Part shown: one piece after another, positions 6,179-12,943 of the stretch
Layout of the letters: every line of letters begins with the position of its first letter
How positions within the stretch are numbered: the stretch's first letter is position 1
Assembly: GCA_902489515.1 (NCBI GenBank)
Contig: CABUAL010000005.1
Coordinates: 1 to 18,498 of the forward strand
Source: an uncultured Collinsella sp.
GTDB lineage: Bacteria > Actinomycetota > Coriobacteriia > Coriobacteriales > Coriobacteriaceae
DNA length: 18,498 nt
Direction of reading: 5' to 3'
Program-made: the position numbers and the translations under genes
Notes under the pieces: generated by a model
Database searches by the model: none
Told to the model about the DNA's origin: nothing
The model's input: only the letters and a program-made list of their open reading frames with translations

Positions 6179-7555
6179 CTAGAGCGTGGCAAGGCGCTTA
6201 GACTCGTGCGCGGCGAGCGCAATGGAGATGATGCCAGTAATGGCATCGGCCACCACCAGGGCGATCCACACGCCCTCGACACCCATCATGTTGCCGAGGA
6301 GGTACATAAGCGGCACCGAGCAGATCACATAGCGAAGCAGGCCCGTAAACGTGGCGACACCCACCTTCTCGACCGCCTGGAAATACATCGACATGGTCAT
6401 GGCAAGATAGCCCAGGGCAACAGCCAGGATGACAGTACGCGTGGCGTTGGCGGCAACCTCAACGAGCGCAGGATCGCTGCCGGCAAAGAAGGCGCACACC
6501 GGGGTGGCGGCAAGCCAGAGCGCGACGGTGACCAGCGCCAGCGTCACAACCTGGTACTTAAGCGTGCAGGAGAGCGTCTCCTTAAGGCGTGCCCAAGCCT
6601 TTGCGCCGGCGTTGAAGGCAGCGATGGGCTGCAGACCGTAGGAGAAGCACTGGGCAACCATCATGGTAATGTAGAGGATGTAGCCGTTGATCACGCCAAA
6701 GGCTGCGATGTAGAGCGAGCCCATGTCGCCGCCGAGCGAACCCAAAAGCGAGTTGGCAACGGTATTAAAGATAAAGGTCGCACCCTGGACCAGGAAGAAC
6801 GGGAAGCCGATCTTGAAGATCTGGCCGCAGATGGCGAGGTCGAGCTTAAGGTCGGCCAGGCTAATCTGGAGCTGGGACTTTTTGCCCCCGATGAACCAGA
6901 AGATACCGATGGCCCAGATACCGATGGAAAGCCCGTAGTACACGCCGGCGCCCATAACGCCAAACTTGAGCACAAACGTGGAAAGCGCGAGCCAACAGAT
7001 GGCGACGATGGCCGAAACGGTCATGAGGTTGGCCTGGATCTGAACCTTCTCGTCCACACGCATCACAGCGGTGATCATCTGGCCAATGACCGTGAGCGGC
7101 AGCAGCACGGCGAAGGTGCGCACGCCGGCAACGGTATCGGCCATGATGTCGGGCGTGGCGCCAAAGAATGTGCAGATGGGCTCGGTAAACACTGCCATCA
7201 CCACAGCAAGCAGCACACTCACGATCGTGGTGAGCCAAAAGCCCTGGCTAAAAGCCTTGCTTGCGCCCTTGATGTCGCCGGCACCCAAAAGGTTGCCCAC
7301 CACGGCGGGCACGCCGGTGCCAAACAGGTTGCCAAAGGCCAGGTTGATGTACTCGACCGACATAATGATCGAGACACAGGCCAGGCCGTGGGCACCTAGG
7401 CCCCAACCCATCACGAGGCCCTCAAGGACCACCATGATGATCTGGGCGAGCATGCCCTGGCCGGTGACGATGGTGTACTTACGCACCAGACCGGGAATCG
7501 GTTGGGAGGCGAGCTCGCGCTCCTCCTCCACGGCAGCGGTTACTTCTTCTGCCAT
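6179..7555 (-). CDS. MATE-family efflux transporter
   Basis: A 458-residue inner-membrane protein, typical of the multidrug and toxin extrusion family, which exports organic cations or metabolites against Na+ or H+. About twelve hydrophobic helices follow a short acidic N-terminus, in two halves of six. Family-like stretches include the first-helix region VTGQGMLAQIIMVV, the MSVEYINLAFGNLFGTGVP segment and the loop NLLGAGDIKGASKAF. The second half shows QPIAAFNAGAKAWARL, a repeat of the NxGAx motif. I chose the ATG at 7555 because AAGGGGAG precedes it. It follows the amidohydrolase by 87 bases with no terminator between, so the two are probably cotranscribed; the product of the hydrolase could be the exported compound. 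The actual substrate cannot be deduced. Confidence 0.9.
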   Translation of the reverse strand: MAEEVTAAVEEERELASQPIPGLVRKYTIVTGQGMLAQIIMVVLEGLVMGWGLGAHGLACVSIIMSVEYINLAFGNLFGTGVPAVVGNLLGAGDIKGASKAFSQGFWLTTIVSVLLAVVMAVFTEPICTFFGATPDIMADTVAGVRTFAVLLPLTVIGQMITAVMRVDEKVQIQANLMTVSAIVAICWLALSTFVLKFGVMGAGVYYGLSIGIWAIGIFWFIGGKKSQLQISLADLKLDLAICGQIFKIGFPFFLVQGATFIFNTVANSLLGSLGGDMGSLYIAAFGVINGYILYITMMVAQCFSYGLQPIAAFNAGAKAWARLKETLSCTLKYQVVTLALVTVALWLAATPVCAFFAGSDPALVEVAANATRTVILAVALGYLAMTMSMYFQAVEKVGVATFTGLLRYVICSVPLMYLLGNMMGVEGVWIALVVADAITGIISIALAAHESKRLATL

Positions 7556-7642
7556 TGTTCTCCCCTTTCCTTGAGAGAGTAGTGCTGAATGGATGTCAGG
7601 CGGCTGACAACTGGCACCAAGCCGCCCAATCAAACGATGGCG

Positions 7643-9271
7643 CTATGCCTCAAAGACCACCTTGCCGGCGATCATCGTGAGGGCTGCGGTAGCCTCGAGC
7701 ACCTCGGCCGGCTCGCAATCAAAGAGATTGCGGTCGAGCACGCAGATATCTGCCTGTTTGCCGCACGCGAGCGTGCCGATGCGGTCCTCGGCATGCATGG
7801 CGTAGGCGCTGCCATAGGTGTAGGCGCGCAGAGCCTCGGCCATGGTAATGCGCTCCTGGGGGAACCAGCCCTCAGGGTTGGAGCCGTCCTCGAGCATGCG
7901 GAAGACCGCGCCGTACACCTCCTCCATGGGCTCCAAGCCCACAACGGGGAAGTCACTGCCCAGGTGCACCACGGCTCCGCTGGCAAGCAGGCTATGCAGG
8001 GGCCACGAAAGCGCGGCACGCTCGGGACCCACGGCATCGTCCTTGGCGAGATCGGGCATATCGAGCAGCATGTGCCACGGCTGCATGCCGGGGCAGACGC
8101 CGAGCTCGGCATAACGCGGCATATCCTCGGGTTGAACCGTCTCGTTGTGCTCCATGGAGTGGCGACAATCCCGCTTGCCATGCAAGCGCTCACCCTCCTC
8201 AAAGCAATCGAGCACAAAACGCACCGAGCGATCGCCGATTGCATGGATGCGCGTGTCAACGCCCCATTCCTGCGCCCTCAGGATGGCAGCACGGATGCGC
8301 TCCGGCTCCTCCGCGGGCTCACCACAGGTATCGGGCGCGTTGCTATAGGGCTCAAGCATCCAGGCGGTATGGTCGGAGCACACGCCATCAAGGAACTGCT
8401 TAAAGCCGTGCCACTCCACCTGCGTACCCGGGAAGGCATATTTCTCCTTGATCTGCTCGAGCGTCAAGGACTCGTTTTCGAACAGGTCGGTGTACAGGAA
8501 CACGCGCAGCGGCAAGTCGTCCTTGGCATTAAGACCTGCCAACACCGCATACGGGTTTTCCATGCTCACAAACGTAGGATTGACCATGCCGACCGTAGTG
8601 ATTCCCAGGGCATTGGCGCGCCGGGCGGTTTTTGCAAACGACGCGTCAACAACCTCGGGCGCTGGGTCGTAGACCTCGTCCATAAAGAAGGCGCCGGCGT
8701 TGTTGGAAAACACGCCCGTCAGATTGCCGTCGGCATCCTTAAGGATCTTGCCGCCTGCGGGATCGGGCGTCTGCGAAGTTACTCCCACCTTGTTGATGGC
8801 GCAGGTATTGGCACTAAAGGTATGCAAGTCAACCTGCTGCAGAAATACCGGGCGGTCGGAGATGTACTCATCGATCATCGCGGCCGTGGGCATCTCGGGG
8901 ACATCCCACTGGAACTGGATAATCTGGCAGCCCAGAATCCACTCGTTATCGGGATGGTCGGCCGCAAACGCCACGACACGTTCCATCGCCATCTCAAAAC
9001 TGGTGCAGTCGATGAGGTTGACGGCAAAATCGGGGTCGGTCATAAACGCGCCCTGGGCAAAATGCGTGTGCGAGTCGATCAGGCCGGGCATGACGAGCTG
9101 GTCGCCAAAGTCGCGCACCTCGGTATCGGGACCGATAAACGGTGCCAGGTGAGCATCGTCACCGCAGGCAACGATTTTATCGCCCCGCACGGCAACGCCG
9201 CCCTTAAACGGCTCGAGCCCATCGCCGGTAAAGACGGCGTCGCTCTTGATAACTACATCAGCCTTGTCCAT
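7643..9271 (-). CDS. YtcJ-like metal-dependent amidohydrolase
   Basis: A 542-residue enzyme of the amidohydrolase superfamily (YtcJ/amidohydrolase_3 group), which hydrolyses amide or related C-N bonds with a metal in a TIM barrel. Visible parts are the N-terminal beta sandwich and GLIDSHTHF with the metal His pair (68 and 70). Further on come TRIHAIGD, RHSMEHNE and LGSDFPV, giving two later His and the catalytic Asp. The C-terminal IGTLACGKQADICVLD closes the sandwich. There is no signal peptide, so it acts in the cytoplasm. The ATG at 9271 has GAGGAGG at ideal spacing. It is the first gene of a likely two-gene operon with the MATE transporter. Substrate is unknown; indole-acetamide or N-acyl compounds are cited for relatives, but I would not assign one. 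Confidence 0.85.
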   Translation of the reverse strand: MDKADVVIKSDAVFTGDGLEPFKGGVAVRGDKIVACGDDAHLAPFIGPDTEVRDFGDQLVMPGLIDSHTHFAQGAFMTDPDFAVNLIDCTSFEMAMERVVAFAADHPDNEWILGCQIIQFQWDVPEMPTAAMIDEYISDRPVFLQQVDLHTFSANTCAINKVGVTSQTPDPAGGKILKDADGNLTGVFSNNAGAFFMDEVYDPAPEVVDASFAKTARRANALGITTVGMVNPTFVSMENPYAVLAGLNAKDDLPLRVFLYTDLFENESLTLEQIKEKYAFPGTQVEWHGFKQFLDGVCSDHTAWMLEPYSNAPDTCGEPAEEPERIRAAILRAQEWGVDTRIHAIGDRSVRFVLDCFEEGERLHGKRDCRHSMEHNETVQPEDMPRYAELGVCPGMQPWHMLLDMPDLAKDDAVGPERAALSWPLHSLLASGAVVHLGSDFPVVGLEPMEEVYGAVFRMLEDGSNPEGWFPQERITMAEALRAYTYGSAYAMHAEDRIGTLACGKQADICVLDRNLFDCEPAEVLEATAALTMIAGKVVFEA

Positions 9272-9586
9272 GTGAGCCTCCTCGGGCATCTTTGGTTGCA
9301 ACGCGGACGCACCGCCCGCGTGGGCACTCGGTTGGGAGCGTAGCGCTCCCGCATCGGCGCGTGCCTACAAGCCGTGCTCGGACGTCTGTCCCACGTCCGC
9401 AGCTTCGCGCTACACCCATTGATACACAGGGGCAAATCCGTGCCAAGGCCAGGGACCGCAAACGGTCAGTTTAAGCAGGTTTACACGCTTTACCTGCAGG
9501 TTTATTGTCTGAGATTATTACCGCTTCATTACGCCCAACGGTGTGGCCGCCCACACAGCAAGACCCGCATGCGAGGAAGAATGAGG
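9272..9586. promoter_or_regulatory. Gene-free spacer: hairpins and gcaggttta repeats
   Basis: No gene is seen. The amidohydrolase leader can fold into CGGACGT/ACGTCCG (9379-9399) and GGGAGCG/CGCTCCC (9334-9350) hairpins. Further upstream, GCAGGTTTA occurs at 9475-9483 and again at 9496-9504, 21 bp apart. The first copy also forms an inverted repeat with ACCTGC at 9492-9497. This resembles an operator for a dimeric regulator, plausibly the adjacent membrane LuxR. Confidence 0.4.
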
Positions 9587-10579
9587 CTAGGAACGCCAAA
9601 AGGTATCTATAAGGTCATCTCGGTTGGAGACGCCGCTTTTAACGTAGATGCGATGCAAGTGTGCCTTGACCGTGCCAGGGCTGATGACCAACTCGCTGGC
9701 GATGTTTTGGGCGTCGTTGCCCTTCAGCACCAGCGTGAGCACCTCCTGCTCGCGCCGTGACAGCTTATGGGCGTCGGCATAAATCACCACACGCGATGCG
9801 AGATCGTCCTCAGAGCTTGCGCTCTCGGCTGCCACGTCCTCATCGGCACGCGGATGACGGGCATACACACGCAGGATATGGCTAAACTGGCAAAAAAGCT
9901 GAGCCGCGCATACCACGAGCAGCACGTTTTCGGAGATATTGCGCTCGGACAGATACCACAAAAAGAGGCCGATGACGGGGTTTTGGGAGTCGGGGCGGCA
10001 GAACAAGATCATGTAGGTGTCCTCGGCGATCACGCAAAACACAAGAACGAAGGCCACCTTCCAAAAGAGCTTTGAGCGGTCGAGGTCGAGTTTCTCAACA
10101 CGCGTTGCTCTGTACCGGTAATGCCAGGCGGCATAGGCAAGACATCCTACATTGCCCAGGTCACGCGTGAGCCAAAAGAGATACTGCTGCACCTCTCCGG
10201 CAGCGCCGCTGCGAGGCACCAGCAGCAATTGCAAGATTGAAAACGGCACGATAGCGAGTCCGAGCATGCGCGACGTCGGTCTTTTGCGCAAGCGCGCAAA
10301 CATCCATAGCACCACGCAGGCATAGATGGCAATACCAAGCACGCAGCGCAGCAAGGGGTGCTGCAGCGGCTCGCTAAAGGTAACGGCGTAGTCGTATTTG
10401 AGCCGATTGTACTCGTCAAAAAAGATGACCGACATATCGAGCATATAGAGCAAAAAACCCGCCGCGGCCACGAGGCTGTCGCGACGGCGCGTCATGAGCC
10501 AAACCACCAATGCCACGGCACTGGTCACCAGAGCCACACCCATGATAATCGTGGTGTAGATATAGAACGCGAAACTCAT
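9587..10579 (-). CDS. Membrane-anchored LuxR-family regulator (seven-helix sensor)
   Basis: A 330-residue protein with about seven hydrophobic helices over residues 5-237, and a C-terminal LuxR helix-turn-helix from about 271 (KLSRREQEVLTLVLKGNDAQ, then VISPGTVKAHLHRIYVKSGV). This membrane-plus-LuxR architecture is frequent in Coriobacteriia; ligands are mostly unknown. The paralogue at the right end shares the conserved segment AED-x-Y-x-IL (185-192) and YLSERN-x-SEN (209-218), between the last two helices. An acidic linker (247-260) joins membrane and DNA-binding parts. The ATG has GGGGAGG before it. It is divergent from a small protein gene and lies behind the amidohydrolase-MATE pair, which it may control. 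A weak GTGTGG/CCACAC hairpin lies about 35 bases past the stop. Confidence 0.85.
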   Translation of the reverse strand: MSFAFYIYTTIIMGVALVTSAVALVVWLMTRRRDSLVAAAGFLLYMLDMSVIFFDEYNRLKYDYAVTFSEPLQHPLLRCVLGIAIYACVVLWMFARLRKRPTSRMLGLAIVPFSILQLLLVPRSGAAGEVQQYLFWLTRDLGNVGCLAYAAWHYRYRATRVEKLDLDRSKLFWKVAFVLVFCVIAEDTYMILFCRPDSQNPVIGLFLWYLSERNISENVLLVVCAAQLFCQFSHILRVYARHPRADEDVAAESASSEDDLASRVVIYADAHKLSRREQEVLTLVLKGNDAQNIASELVISPGTVKAHLHRIYVKSGVSNRDDLIDTFWRS

Positions 10580-10612
10580 GCCCGCCTCCCCTGTCTAGAT
10601 GCTGTGAGGATG

Positions 10613-10642
10613 TTGACAGATTCTTTGCCGCAAGATTAGACT
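10613..10642 (+). promoter_or_regulatory. Possible promoter of the small protein gene
   Basis: A perfect -35 TTGACA (10613-10618) is followed after 18 bases by TTAGAC, a poor -10. The start codon is about 65 bases further on. Confidence 0.3.
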
Positions 10643-10649
10643 CACCGAT

Positions 10650-10676
10650 TAAACGTACTGTATCGTTTAGATAAAC
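10650..10676. promoter_or_regulatory. Overlapping palindromes between luxR and the small gene
   Basis: TAAACG (10650-10655) and CGTTTA (10664-10669) form an inverted repeat with an 8-base gap. It overlaps a second palindrome, GTTTA-GA-TAAAC (10665-10676). The shape suits binding by a dimeric LuxR-type protein. CTCACCGAT is also repeated at 10641-10649 and 10686-10694. Confidence 0.45.
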
Positions 10677-10707
10677 AAGCTGTGTCTCACCGATGAAAGG
10701 AGATGCC

Positions 10708-10899
10708 ATGACACCGATCGCTCCGCTCAAGATGCTCGTCGCGCCCGCCGCCAAGGCCATCACCCGACTCGGTTCTTCCATGACCTACGACAATGTCCCC
10801 TGCGCCGTTGAGGCGCGTTCGGACAGCTGCCCCTACCTGGGCCACGTCCCCTACTTTGCACCCAAGCTCGCATCTGATCCCGAGCAGCGTGAGCAGTAA
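10708..10899 (+). CDS. Small protein of unknown function, 63 residues
   Basis: I do not recognise this protein. It starts at an ATG with AAAGGAGA at good spacing, uses GC-ending codons like its neighbours, and stops at TAA. It therefore looks expressed despite its length. The N-terminal third (PLKMLVAPAAKAITRL) is mildly amphipathic. The rest contains two Cys (VPCAVEA and SCPYLGHVPYF), and the C-terminus is charged. There is no clear membrane helix or signal peptide. It is divergent from the membrane LuxR gene, with palindromic sites in the shared promoter region, so the two could be coregulated. A hairpin at 10914-10936 can serve as its terminator. Confidence 0.6.
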   Translation: MTPIAPLKMLVAPAAKAITRLGSSMTYDNVPCAVEARSDSCPYLGHVPYFAPKLASDPEQREQ

Positions 10900-10913
10900 T
10901 CCAAGATGCATCT

Positions 10914-10944
10914 AGCACCGCACAACTCGCGGCGCTACTGTTTT
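10914..10944 (+). terminator. Terminator of the small gene, overlapping the permease stop
   Basis: AGCACCGC (10914-10921) pairs with GCGGCGCT (10929-10936) including one G-U, followed by ACTGTTTT on plus. The stem covers the stop codon of the convergent permease gene. Confidence 0.45.
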
Positions 10945-12344
10945 GGTGCAAAGCGACCTGTCCCCCTTGCGCCAACGCCGGGATTGTCGATGCTGCGGCC
11001 GCGGCGCGATATGAGGCGCGAAACCTCGCCCAGCAACACGCCGATCACCACACCCATGAGGATCGGCAACTTTGACATCTCGGCGGGCGAGCTGTTAAGC
11101 GGCACGATTGTCGCAACAATCGAAAGCACGAGTTCTACCACCGGCACCGCAAGCGCTACCGCAAGCACCTTGCCCTCGAAGGGCGCGCGAAACACACGCG
11201 GGCGGTCGTCGTATTTACGCAGGCGCCAAAACGCCGGGAACATCGGGATATAGCTCATGAGCAGAAAGACGACGTTCATCGAGAAGAAGACCCAAAAGAC
11301 GTCGGAACCTTCACCCAGCGGAATCTGAAGTAGCAGCACCAAGCTGGCAAAACAACCGTTAATGAGTGCCGAGCCGTTGGGCATGCCGGTCTTCTTGGAC
11401 ACCAGCGCAAAGGGACGCGGCATGTTGCCATGGTGCGCGGCATAGCTCGCCACGTTGTTGACGCCAAAGCTCCAACAGATCATGTTGGCAAACAGCGTTA
11501 CCAGAAAGGCCACGCCCACGACCATCGTCAGCGGGTGAGCGCGCCCCACCATGGCGGCAACCGCGTCCACAATGCCCGAATCGAGTGAAAGCTGCTCGGT
11601 GGGAACCGCGGCTCCAATACCGATGCCACAGATAATGTAGATCGCCGCGATGGCAACGCCACCGGCGATAACCGCCTTGGGGATATCGCGCGATGGGTTC
11701 TTCATCGTGCTGGCAAAGGTCGCGACCACCTCAAAGCCCATAAAGTTGAATAGGATGATTGAAAGATACGTCAGTGAGTTAGTGTCTCCCAGATCGGGGA
11801 CAAATGTCTTAAACGACATATCGTTGGCAAAGCCGTTGTTGCAGGCAAACCAGATGCCGATGATTCCCACCACGGCGGTAATGAGCACCTTGATGACGGC
11901 GCCGCCATCCATGACCCAATCGGCCTCGGCCACCGGCTGCATTGCCATGACCGTGACGCCCCACACAAAGGCAAGCTCGATGGCAATTCGGACCCCAAGC
12001 GAAAATTCGATGCCCCATACCGCATTGATGACACTGGGGAACATGCAGGCGATACTTGCCACCCACAGTGGAAAGTTGACCCAATAGCACCAGGAGCAGC
12101 GGGCGCCCCAACGGTCGCCCAAGCCCAGGCGAACCCAATCGTACAGGCCGCCCTCGGAATCGAACGCCGTACCGAGCTCGGCCACCACCAGGCCATAGGG
12201 AAGCAAAAACGTAATGATGAGGAAGATCCACCAGAAGAACTGCACGTTACCCATGGCAGATGCCGGAGCGGCCGCCTCGATGGTAAAGACAACGCAGATA
12301 ACCGAGAGGATGACCTCGAACAGGGAGAACTTTTTACCTGCCAC
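10935..12344 (-). CDS. APC-family permease, likely agmatine/putrescine antiporter (copy 1)
   Basis: A 469-residue inner-membrane transporter of the amino acid/polyamine/organocation superfamily with about twelve helices. Helix 1 region EAAAPASAMGN and then QFFWWIFLIITFLLPYG and VVAELGTAF match the substrate-binding start of APC antiporters. FNFMGFEVVATFASTMKNP is the family's helix 6 with its acidic residue. It is a close paralogue of the permease at 14517-15956, sharing long runs of identity. The start is GTG, preceded by AGGGGGAG at six bases; no better ATG exists nearby. The C-terminal tail (SIDNPGVGARGTGRFAPKQ) differs from the paralogue. Position beside agmatine deiminase suggests agmatine uptake and putrescine release. 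A terminator hairpin lies directly upstream, suggesting attenuation. Confidence 0.85.
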   Translation of the reverse strand: MAGKKFSLFEVILSVICVVFTIEAAAPASAMGNVQFFWWIFLIITFLLPYGLVVAELGTAFDSEGGLYDWVRLGLGDRWGARCSWCYWVNFPLWVASIACMFPSVINAVWGIEFSLGVRIAIELAFVWGVTVMAMQPVAEADWVMDGGAVIKVLITAVVGIIGIWFACNNGFANDMSFKTFVPDLGDTNSLTYLSIILFNFMGFEVVATFASTMKNPSRDIPKAVIAGGVAIAAIYIICGIGIGAAVPTEQLSLDSGIVDAVAAMVGRAHPLTMVVGVAFLVTLFANMICWSFGVNNVASYAAHHGNMPRPFALVSKKTGMPNGSALINGCFASLVLLLQIPLGEGSDVFWVFFSMNVVFLLMSYIPMFPAFWRLRKYDDRPRVFRAPFEGKVLAVALAVPVVELVLSIVATIVPLNSSPAEMSKLPILMGVVIGVLLGEVSRLISRRGRSIDNPGVGARGTGRFAPKQ

Positions 12345-12363
12345 GACACGCTCCCCCTACAGC

Positions 12364-12439
12364 AAAAAGGATGGCATCTGTACCGAAGGCGCAGCCCAAG
12401 GTAGGGTTGCAGGCCGCGTCACCGGTGCAGGTGCCATCC
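12364..12439 (-). terminator. Terminator/attenuator just upstream of permease copy 1
   Basis: On the minus strand GGATGGCACCTGCACCG (12439-12423) pairs with CGGTACAGATGCCATCC (12385-12369): 17 positions, two of them G-U. A TTTTT run follows at 12368-12364. The loop of about 37 nt can form further pairs. It ends about 20 bases before the GTG start. That place fits an attenuator controlled by the leader, or a terminator for upstream transcription with a separate promoter for the permease squeezed out. No terminator-free alternative fold was proved. Confidence 0.6.
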
Positions 12440-12571
12440 CAAAGAGAAGAGAGGATACAATTGTTGGACCAACGCTCGCGGAACAGGCGCGTGTAGATAA
12501 CGATACGCTGGTACATAGATACTCCGATCAAAACGGCCGCGATTGCGACCGGAATCTTTTGGCAATTGAAG

Positions 12572-12640
12572 ACGCGTCTGACCTGGGATATTCAAGCGAA
12601 CAATTGGCCTAACCCGCAATAAATCCCAGATCAGACGCGT
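12572..12640 (-). ncRNA. Long hairpin in the aguA2-permease spacer
   Basis: ACGCGTCTGA-x-CTGGGAT at 12572-12589 is complementary to 12623-12640 over 18 positions with one G-U pair on the minus strand. Weaker flanking pairs (ATTGA/TCAAT) extend it. The loop is 33 nt. No T tract follows. It is probably part of a permease leader RNA, or else a palindromic repeat. Confidence 0.4.
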
Positions 12641-12656
12641 ACTCAATCAAAGAGGC

Positions 12657-12688
12657 GGGCACTCCGAAGTGGAGGCAACGGAGTGCCC
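12657..12688. repeat. Perfect 10-bp hairpin
   Basis: GGGCACTCCG (12657-12666) pairs exactly with CGGAGTGCCC (12679-12688), with a 12-nt loop. It sits between the aguA2 terminator and the long hairpin at 12572-12640. Confidence 0.55.
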
Positions 12689-12783
12689 AAAGAAAAACCC
12701 AGCCGACCAAGACATCGAATAAACCGACCATCAATGCCCCGAGATGGTCCGATTCACCGACCGTCCGATTGATCGGCTGGGTT
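12687..12783 (-). terminator. Terminator region of aguA2 with branched stem
   Basis: On the minus strand AACCCAGCCGA (12783-12773) pairs with TCGGCTGGGTT (12706-12696) and is followed by TTTTTCTTT. The 66-nt interior contains more stems (ATCAAT/ATTGAT and ACCATC/GATGGT). A second upstream AACCCAGCC (near 12834-12842) could compete for the same 3' arm. Confidence 0.6.
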
Positions 12784-12791
12784 CCCGAAGC

Positions 12792-12832
12792 ATCACGGCT
12801 CAGGAAGCCAGACGATTAAGCGTCTGCGTGAT
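12792..12832 (-). ncRNA. Compact three-way junction downstream of aguA2
   Basis: On the minus strand ATCACG (12832-12827) closes with CGTGAT (12797-12792). Inside are two hairpins, CAGACG/CGTCTG (12826-12821 with 12814-12809) and GCT/AGC (12808-12806 with 12800-12798), leaving no unpaired bases at the junction. It is flanked by two copies of an AACCCAGCC motif. Function is unknown. Confidence 0.4.
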
Positions 12833-12843
12833 TGGCTGGGTTT

Positions 12844-12931
12844 CCGAGGTGCGGCAGATTGCCCTGAAAGAGGAGGGCATAGACCTTAAGGGTCATGCCC
12901 GACGATTGAAGGGCAAGGTGCCGTGCCTCGG
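12844..12931 (-). ncRNA. Nested 26-bp structured element after aguA2
   Basis: Five stacked helices nest symmetrically: 12844-12849 with 12926-12931 (CCGAGG/CCTCGG); 12852-12855 with 12920-12923; 12859-12864 with 12911-12916 (TTGCCC/GGGCAA); 12875-12880 with 12895-12900; 12882-12885 with 12891-12894. Small internal loops separate them. It begins 12 bases past the aguA2 stop. It could stabilise the 3' end of aguA2 mRNA or begin a leader for the next gene. I know of no matching RNA family. Confidence 0.45.
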
Positions 12932-12943
12932 GAAGACAGACAA

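Noticed and set aside
7589..9343. Long open frame on the plus strand opposite the amidohydrolase (about 580 codons)
   Set aside because: It is a mirror of the real gene caused by high GC third positions; the translation shows no recognisable fold and no ribosome site.
12334..12513. Possible 60-residue leader peptide (MYQRIVIYTRLF...) before permease copy 1
   Set aside because: It would be translated through the terminator hairpin and overlaps the permease start; the ribosome site is only fair and no repeated amino acid run suggests an attenuation peptide. Not excluded, but not supportable.
12345..12640. T-box riboswitch upstream of the permease
   Set aside because: Only the UGGNACC core is present; the flanking T-box consensus and clear stem I specifier features are missing.
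12680..12940. Guanidine (ykkC or mini-ykkC) or glycine riboswitch, expected from the guanidino/amine context
   Set aside because: I could not find their conserved core sequences, such as paired ACGR loops, in the structured region.
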